A stretch of DNA of 9,509 bases, taken from positions 1 to 9,509 of the forward strand of contig JABUVA010000012.1 of NCBI GenBank assembly GCA_021442885.1, given 5' to 3'. Shown in pieces: positions 4,826 to 9,509 of this stretch. Under the pieces are notes generated by a model that searched no databases, had not been told where the DNA came from, and saw only the letters and a list, made by a program, of their open reading frames with translations. How positions within the stretch are numbered: the stretch's first letter is position 1; every line of letters begins with the position of its first letter. The translations under genes were made by a program, and so were the position numbers. This stretch comes from Methanobrevibacter sp. GTDB taxonomy: Archaea; Methanobacteriota; Methanobacteria; Methanobacteriales; Methanobacteriaceae.

Positions 4826-6517
4826 ATGAAAACTTTCTATAAAATTTATAAACTCTTAAAATATAAATTTTATAAGATGTCAAATAAAGTTTTATTAAAA
4901 TGTGCTAAAAAAGGTATTAATCTTTCACCTACTGCTTATTCAAAAGTAATGGAAGTTGATGATTCTTTAAATTTTATATCATCTGTCATTATTAAGTTAA
5001 AAACTGGAGATTACTCTTCAGAGGACCTTATTTCTGTTAATGGTGATATAATAGATGATATTAAAAACGAATTAGAGACCACCATTTCAAGTGAAAAGAA
5101 AAAAATAAAACCTACTAAAAATGATGATAAAAAACCTAAAAAAGTTGATAAAAATCAAACCACTATAACAAAAGAAATTGAAAAACCTTCAAAAAAGAAT
5201 AAGGATGAAAAACCTAAAATTATCAACAGTATTATTGAAAAAACTGCAGAAAAAGTTGAAGATACAGATATTACATTTGAAAGAAATCTAAATAAAACAA
5301 ATATTGAATATGATTTTGAAATTATTCAAGATACAAGTAAAAAATCTTATACTAGTGGTGAGATTGAAAATCTAATTTCATACTTTAAAAGTAGATATGA
5401 AAAGCTAGCAAAAATCCTTCAAAAAAGACCTGAACTTAAAACTTTCCAAAAAGTATCTGAAATTGAAGAAACACAAACAAGTTTAAGTTTAATTTTAATG
5501 GTTAGAGAAATTAGAACAACAAAAAATGGTCATAAACTAATAGAATTTGAAGATGATACAGGAACTATCTCAATACTATTTTCTAATAAAAATGAAGAAT
5601 TATTTAGAGAAGCTGAAAAACTTGTTAAAGATGAAGTTGTAGGTATTTTAGCTGATAAAAACGGAGATTTAGCTATTGGAAATCAGATTATTGATCCTGG
5701 TGTTACAAGAATTGAAAAAAAAGAAATGGACTTTGGAATAGTATTTTTATCTGATGTTCATATTGGAAGTTTAACATTTTTAGAAGATGCTTTTAATAAA
5801 TTTATAGATTGGATTAACTGTGATTTTGGAACTGAAAAACAAAGAGAAATAGCTAATGATGTTAAATATCTAATAATTGGTGGAGATATAGTTGATGGTG
5901 TTGGTGTATATCCAAATCAAGATAAAGAATTAGCTATTAAAGATATTACAAAACAGTATAATGAAGCTGCTAAATTTTTAGGAAGAGTTAGAAGTGATAT
6001 TAAAATCATTATTGCTCCTGGAAACCACGATGCTTCTAGAGTTGCTGAACCTCAGCCTGCTGTACCTGAAGAATATGCAAAAGCTTTATATCAACTTGAT
6101 AATGTTGAATTTATAAGTAATCCTGGTATTGTTTCTCTAGATGGAATTAATGTATTAATATATCATGGTCGTAGTTTTGATGATCTTGTTATGGCTGTTA
6201 AAGACTTTTCACATGAGAGAAATGATATATTAATGGAGGAACTTCTTAAAAAAAGACATCTTGCACCAATTTATGGAGAGAGAACTCCTCTTGCTTCTGA
6301 ACTTGAAGATTATCTTGTTATTGATCAAGTTCCTGATGTATTCCACACTGGACATGTTCATATTAATACTTATAGAAAATTTAATGGTATTCATTTAATT
6401 AATTCTGGAACATTTCAGACTCAAACTGAATTCCAGAAAATTTATAATATTGAACCAACTCCTGCTGAAGTTCCAGTACTTCATAAAGGAAAATATAAAC
6501 ATCTGAAATTTATATAA
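4826..6517 (+). CDS. polB: DNA polymerase D (PolII) small subunit DP1, Mre11-like 3'-5' exonuclease
   Basis: DP1 is the proofreading and scaffold subunit of the archaeal replicative polymerase PolD; it binds the large subunit DP2. Domains, in 563-residue numbering: a helical N-terminal domain (about 19-85); a lysine/aspartate-rich flexible linker (about 89-150); an OB-fold (about 215-300, with [20 protein letters not shown]); and a calcineurin-like phosphoesterase (304-530). All five metal-site motifs are present: SDVH (Asp310, His312), GGDIVDG (Asp354), GNHD (399-402), YHG (His447) and GHVH (509-512), so the exonuclease should be active. The start is uncertain: the ATG at 4826 adds a basic 17-residue extension, while the ATG at 4877 begins [18 protein letters not shown], which looks like the usual family start (546 aa). 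I prefer 4877 by family shape but report the longest frame. The gene heads a rightward unit with the aldolase, whose ribosome binding site begins right after the TAA. Confidence 0.95.
   Translation: MKTFYKIYKLLKYKFYKMSNKVLLKCAKKGINLSPTAYSKVMEVDDSLNFISSVIIKLKTGDYSSEDLISVNGDIIDDIKNELETTISSEKKKIKPTKNDDKKPKKVDKNQTTITKEIEKPSKKNKDEKPKIINSIIEKTAEKVEDTDITFERNLNKTNIEYDFEIIQDTSKKSYTSGEIENLISYFKSRYEKLAKILQKRPELKTFQKVSEIEETQTSLSLILMVREIRTTKNGHKLIEFEDDTGTISILFSNKNEELFREAEKLVKDEVVGILADKNGDLAIGNQIIDPGVTRIEKKEMDFGIVFLSDVHIGSLTFLEDAFNKFIDWINCDFGTEKQREIANDVKYLIIGGDIVDGVGVYPNQDKELAIKDITKQYNEAAKFLGRVRSDIKIIIAPGNHDASRVAEPQPAVPEEYAKALYQLDNVEFISNPGIVSLDGINVLIYHGRSFDDLVMAVKDFSHERNDILMEELLKKRHLAPIYGERTPLASELEDYLVIDQVPDVFHTGHVHINTYRKFNGIHLINSGTFQTQTEFQKIYNIEPTPAEVPVLHKGKYKHLKFI
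4845..4853 (+). promoter_or_regulatory. TATA-like box, possible promoter of the PolD small subunit gene
   Basis: TTTATAAAC lies about 25-30 bases before the ATG at 4877, which would give a leaderless or nearly leaderless transcript. A competing TATA-like stretch, TTAATATAAA (4793-4802), stands at the same distance from the ATG at 4826. Neither ATG has a ribosome binding site, so the two boxes and two starts cannot be separated by sequence alone. Confidence 0.35.
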
Positions 6518-6518
6518 A

Positions 6519-6524
6519 AGGTGA
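6519..6524 (+). promoter_or_regulatory. Ribosome binding site deciding the aldolase start
   Basis: AGGTGA directly follows the DP1 stop and sits five bases before the ATG at 6530. A GTG at 6521 lies inside this site and is therefore unlikely to be the start. Confidence 0.65.
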
Positions 6525-6529
6525 ATAAT

Positions 6530-7114
6530 ATGGTTGTTAATGTAAAAGACATTATTGAAGTTGGTAAGAATCTATATAATCAAAAACTTGTTTCTGGAAA
6601 ATCTGGAAACATTAGTATTAGAGTTAAAAGAGATGGTACAGACATAATAGCTATTACTCCAACATTACGGTCTTTAGGTGATTTAAATGAAGAAGATATA
6701 GTTCTTGTTGATTTAAATGGTAATTTATTAACAAGTGGAACCCCTTCTTCTGAATTAAACCTTCATTTAGAAGTTTATAAAGTTAGAGATGATGTTAATG
6801 CTATTGTTCATACTCATTCACCTTATGCTACTGGATTTTCATTTTCATCAAAAAAAATTAAAAGACTTGAGGGCTTTGGTAAAATTAAAACACCATTTTT
6901 AAAAGAAATAGATTATATTACACCAGGTTCTATTGAACTTGCAAAATCTGTTGGAGAAAACATTGGTGATGAAGATGTTGTTGTTTTAAAAGAACATGGT
7001 ATATTAACAGTCTCTGAAAATATTAAGGAAGCTGAATCATTAGCTAATTTTATCGAAGAAATAGCTAAAACCCAATTTGTGTCTCATATGCTTAATTTAA
7101 ATCCTAACAAGTAA
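6530..7114 (+). CDS. fucA: Class II aldolase, L-fuculose-1-phosphate aldolase type
   Basis: The 194-residue protein is a zinc-dependent class II aldolase/adducin-family enzyme, cytoplasmic. Visible signatures are SGKSGNIS (22-29, phosphate binding), the SGTPSSELNLH region with the acidic residue Glu75, the zinc histidines in IVHTHSPYAT (His94, His96) and LKEHG (His156). Length is close to FucA (about 215 aa). Known family chemistry is reversible cleavage of a sugar 1-phosphate to dihydroxyacetone phosphate and an aldehyde. In methanogens such an enzyme has been linked to making lactaldehyde, a precursor of the lactate in coenzyme F420; that role is an inference here, and the exact substrate cannot be read. 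The ATG at 6530 is chosen over the GTG at 6521, which is inside the ribosome binding site. It follows DP1 by 12 nt and should share its transcript. Confidence 0.88.
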   Translation: MVVNVKDIIEVGKNLYNQKLVSGKSGNISIRVKRDGTDIIAITPTLRSLGDLNEEDIVLVDLNGNLLTSGTPSSELNLHLEVYKVRDDVNAIVHTHSPYATGFSFSSKKIKRLEGFGKIKTPFLKEIDYITPGSIELAKSVGENIGDEDVVVLKEHGILTVSENIKEAESLANFIEEIAKTQFVSHMLNLNPNK

Positions 7115-7189
7115 AATAATTTTAATTCCCTTGATTTTATAGTCTATTTTAAATATATATCGATAACTTTAAATATGTGAATTTATTAA

Positions 7190-7201
7190 TTTATAATATA
7201 A
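7190..7201 (+). promoter_or_regulatory. TATA box of the UPF0147 gene
   Basis: TTTATAATATAA lies about 60 bases before the ATG at 7251. Initiation near 7218 would give a leader of about 30 nt that includes TTGGAGG (7235-7241), nine bases before the ATG. The gap 7115-7250 otherwise holds only T-rich stretches that may end the aldolase transcript. Confidence 0.45.
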
Positions 7202-7250
7202 TATTTAATACTAATTTTGATTATTTATAGATTATTGGAGGCATGATTAT

Positions 7251-7499
7251 ATGAGCGCAGAAATAATTAGTGAGGTTACTGAAATTTTAGATTACATTAC
7301 TGATAACAATACTGTTCCACGTAATATTAGAGAAGCTGCACATGAATCAAGTGAATTGTTAAACAGTGATGATAAAGAACAATCTGTTAAAATTAGTACT
7401 GTTTTAACAAGATTAGATGAAATTAGTAATGATCCCAACATTCCTGTTCACGCTAGAACATTAATTTGGGAAGTTTTAAGTAAATTAGAATCTATCTAA
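7251..7499 (+). CDS. UPF0147 family protein, small helical protein of unknown function
   Basis: This 82-residue acidic, all-helical protein matches the archaeal UPF0147 family at its normal length. Diagnostic stretches are NNTVPRNIREAAHES (residues 19-33) and LDEISNDPNIPVHARTLIWEVLSKLE (55-80), given here only as short motifs: D-P-N-x-P-x-H-A-R-T is the most conserved block. No catalytic residues, cysteines or membrane segments are evident, and no function is established that I know of. It has its own ribosome binding site, GGAGG, nine bases before the ATG, and probably its own promoter, so it need not depend on the DP1/aldolase transcript. An earlier ATG at 7243 is out of frame and stops after three codons. 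The gene converges with cbiG, 11 nt separating the two stop codons. Confidence 0.9.
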   Translation: MSAEIISEVTEILDYITDNNTVPRNIREAAHESSELLNSDDKEQSVKISTVLTRLDEISNDPNIPVHARTLIWEVLSKLESI

Positions 7500-7518
7500 T
7501 TTTTTTTATTTTATTTTT
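7500..7518 (+). terminator. Oligo-T terminator after the UPF0147 gene
   Basis: Immediately after the stop codon the plus strand carries an eight-T run, then two more T-rich groups, typical of factor-independent archaeal termination on U-tracts. It overlaps the last codons of the convergent cbiG. No hairpin precedes it. Confidence 0.6.
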
Positions 7519-8524
7519 CACAAGCAATAGCTATTGTTACACCATTAAATACTGTTTTTTTATATATTAATTTTGAAGATTCACCAGCACTTATTAAAGC
7601 TGATGGTTCACATACACCACCAACTCCAAATTTTGATTTTACAAAATCTGAACTTGATAGACCCTTAAAATCATATTCTTTTATTATTTCTATATCAATA
7701 AATTTAATAGGAATATTTAAATTTTCTGATAAATCTAAAAGTCCTTTTTCATCCTTTTTAATAGATGCTGATGCTATTTCATCAATTCTATTAATATTTA
7801 TATTTAAATCATCTAATGAATTATCAACTGCCTTTTTTATATCTTCACATGTTTTTCCACGTCTACAACCTATTCCAATAGCTATTTTTTTTCTTTTTAG
7901 TTTTAAGGTATTTCTATCTATTATTACTTCAATTTCATCAGCTGAAACATCATCATTTAAATCAAATAGGACATCCATTTCAAGTGTATTATTTTTAATA
8001 TAATCATAGAGAAAAGTATAATCAGAAGTTTTATTTAACCTAAAAGTAACTTTACGACCTTCTAAAATAGCTTTATTAATTGGTAGTATATTTTTAGGAT
8101 TATCAATTGTTAAATATAAATCTTTAGCTAATGTATCAATACCTAACCTTTTATTAACATCAGTAGATGTTGTAATAACTGGTGTTGCATTTAAAAGACT
8201 AGCTATTTTTTTAGTAAGTTTATTAGCACCTCCAATATGACCAGATAATAAGCTAATTACAAAATTTCCATTATCATCTATATTTATAACAGCAGGATCA
8301 GTAGTTTTTGAAACTATTAATGGTGAAATAGATCTTATTATTATTCCAGATGCCATTATTGCAATAATTCCATCATAATTCTCAAATACATCAACAATTA
8401 TATTTTTTATATTTTTATGAAAATGATTAACAGCTAATATTGTAGAATCATTTTCTAACATTTCTTTTAAAGATTCTCCTAAATTTTTACCATTATTAGA
8501 GACTGATAAAATTGCAATTTTCAT
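7511..8524 (-). CDS. cbiG: Cobalt-precorrin-5A hydrolase
   Basis: CbiG opens the delta-lactone of cobalt-precorrin-5A and releases acetaldehyde, giving cobalt-precorrin-5B, in the cytoplasmic anaerobic cobalamin pathway. The 337-residue protein has the full three-part layout. The N-terminal domain shows MASGIIIRSISPLIVSK (57-73), TDPAVINIDDNGN (75-87), SLLSGHIGGANKL (91-103) and TPVITTSTD (114-122). A variable middle runs to about 205. The C-terminal domain shows IGIGCRRGKT (215-224) and GVGGVCEPSAL (300-310), ending in VTIAIACEK. The ATG at 8524 directly follows the TAG of cbiB; its ribosome binding site, GGTGG, lies inside the last codons of cbiB, so the two are probably translationally coupled. 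Nothing essential looks missing. Confidence 0.95.
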   Translation of the reverse strand: MKIAILSVSNNGKNLGESLKEMLENDSTILAVNHFHKNIKNIIVDVFENYDGIIAIMASGIIIRSISPLIVSKTTDPAVINIDDNGNFVISLLSGHIGGANKLTKKIASLLNATPVITTSTDVNKRLGIDTLAKDLYLTIDNPKNILPINKAILEGRKVTFRLNKTSDYTFLYDYIKNNTLEMDVLFDLNDDVSADEIEVIIDRNTLKLKRKKIAIGIGCRRGKTCEDIKKAVDNSLDDLNININRIDEIASASIKKDEKGLLDLSENLNIPIKFIDIEIIKEYDFKGLSSSDFVKSKFGVGGVCEPSALISAGESSKLIYKKTVFNGVTIAIACEK

Positions 8525-9509
8525 CTAAACCACCATAAATAATATAATAAATATAATAATAAAAAACAAAGTAAATAAAGTTATTGTTAATTTTGATAAT
8601 TTAATAGCCTTAGAAATATCTGAAATATCAATTTTCTTATTTGGATCTCCTAATTTATATGTTCCTTTTTTTACAAGTTGAATATCAAGAGCTCCAGCTA
8701 CTGTTGCCATTGTAAAACCAGAGTTAGGACTTGGACAATTTCTTGAATCTCTTTTATACATTAAATAGCTATTTTTATAATTTAAATTAATTAAATAAGC
8801 AGATAATATTACAAATAAACCTGCAATTCTAGAAGGAATATAATTCAATATATCATCTACCTTTGCTGGAAAATAACCAATATATTTTAACTCATTTGTT
8901 TTATATCCAACCATAGCATCAAGAGTATTTGTTATTCTATAAATTATTGGAATTAAAATTAATAATATGAAAAAACTTTTATTAAATATTAATAATAAGT
9001 ATGAAGTTATCATATAATAAAAAATAGGAGCTATATAGCTATCTGTTATATTTTCAGATAATGTTTCAATAGTTGCAGATATAATAAAGCTTTCAGATAA
9101 TGTTTCTGTATTTCTACTTACTAAATAGGACATTGCTTTTCTAGCACTGTTTATATCAACTTTAAGTTTATTTTCAATATCTTTAGCTGAACTTAATAAC
9201 ATTTTTATAGAATATGTTGTTGTTAATACAATTGAGTATATAACAAAGAATATAATTTCATTAAAACTAACAATCATTAAAATAATAGATATTATCAATA
9301 TTGATATTATCATTACTATAAAGTATAATAGAACTCCTGAAAATCTATTTCTAAATTTTATTAGTTTATTTTTAAAAAAACTTATTAAATTACCTACTGC
9401 TACAACAGGATGGATTTTTGTTGGTATTTCACCATAAATAATATCTATTAACAATGATAATATAAATGATAATATTATATATGTAAATATATTAATGTTA
9501 TTTAATGAC
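8525..9509 (-). CDS. cbiB/cobD: Adenosylcobinamide-phosphate synthase, N-terminus cut by window edge
   Basis: CbiB is a membrane enzyme that joins the aminopropanol (or its phosphate) arm to adenosylcobyric acid. Clear signatures are GEIPTKIHPV near the N-terminus, SRNTETLSESFIISATIETL, ENITDSYIAPIFYY, ITNTLDAMVGYK, FPAKVDDILNYIPSR and CPSPNSGFTMATVAGALDIQ, with several hydrophobic helices and a final one at the C-terminus. A TTG at 9454 could be taken as the start, but the same frame stays open for 18 more codons to the window edge, with no ATG or GTG. Those codons encode a hydrophobic stretch (IFTYIILSFILSLLIDIIYGE) that is the expected first transmembrane helix. The true start therefore lies beyond base 9509; 327 residues are visible. 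It is directly followed by cbiG. Confidence 0.93.
   Translation of the reverse strand, partial: SLNNINIFTYIILSFILSLLIDIIYGEIPTKIHPVVAVGNLISFFKNKLIKFRNRFSGVLLYFIVMIISILIISIILMIVSFNEIIFFVIYSIVLTTTYSIKMLLSSAKDIENKLKVDINSARKAMSYLVSRNTETLSESFIISATIETLSENITDSYIAPIFYYMITSYLLLIFNKSFFILLILIPIIYRITNTLDAMVGYKTNELKYIGYFPAKVDDILNYIPSRIAGLFVILSAYLINLNYKNSYLMYKRDSRNCPSPNSGFTMATVAGALDIQLVKKGTYKLGDPNKKIDISDISKAIKLSKLTITLFTLFFIIIFIILFMVV

Noticed and set aside
4690..4842. 50-codon plus-strand ORF (MKILINKKNLLL...) ending inside the DP1 start region
   Set aside because: It has no ribosome binding site, overlaps repeat copy B and the DP1 start, and its frame is not open in repeat copy A. The length is only mildly surprising in such AT-rich sequence. 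It would deserve another look if conserved in relatives.
1..9509. CRISPR arrays, tRNA or rRNA genes, insertion sequences, cobalamin riboswitches
   Set aside because: I saw no regularly spaced identical repeats, no GC-rich structural RNA segments (which stand out in AT-rich methanogen genomes), no transposase frame and no cobalamin-box-like leader before the cobalamin genes.

Overview
The window is very AT-rich and reads as a methanogenic euryarchaeon of the order Methanobacteriales, most like Methanobrevibacter. The evidence is: a PolD small subunit (DP1), which is absent from bacteria; anaerobic-type cobalamin genes (CbiH/CobJ, CbiG, CbiB); a UPF0147 protein; archaeal TATA boxes; and GGAGGTGA-type ribosome binding sites. 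The genus is an inference from composition and gene order.

Left part (1-3552, all minus strand): one leftward operon. It starts with a membrane-anchored protein of unknown function, then CobJ/CbiH carrying a C-terminal cysteine-rich metal-binding domain, then a PhoU/TrkA-C regulatory protein that starts at TTG, then an SLC41/MgtE-type divalent-cation transporter whose C-terminus runs off the left edge. Junctions are tight (0-50 nt), so cobalt-corrinoid synthesis and cation transport are probably co-transcribed.

Middle (3553-4825): an island of two genes between two diverging housekeeping units. A 49-residue protein (3894-4043, +), with its own TATA box and a strong ribosome binding site, faces a GNAT acetyltransferase (4045-4551, -) that resembles TacT/AtaT toxins. 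Their stop codons are one base apart. The island is flanked by an imperfect direct repeat of about 96 bp (3625-3720 and 4604-4700; about 84% identity over the well-aligned part, by hand). I read this as a candidate toxin-antitoxin pair in an unusual tail-to-tail layout, inserted or duplicated with its upstream region.

Right part: DP1 of DNA polymerase D and a class II (fuculose-phosphate-type) aldolase form a rightward pair (4826-7114). A separately promoted UPF0147 gene follows (7251-7499). It converges on a second leftward cobalamin unit, cbiB then cbiG. CbiB is cut by the right edge: its frame stays open to base 9509, so its true start lies outside the window. CobJ, CbiG and CbiB act in the same anaerobic corrin-ring pathway, but here they sit in two leftward units separated by replication, aldolase and candidate toxin-antitoxin genes.
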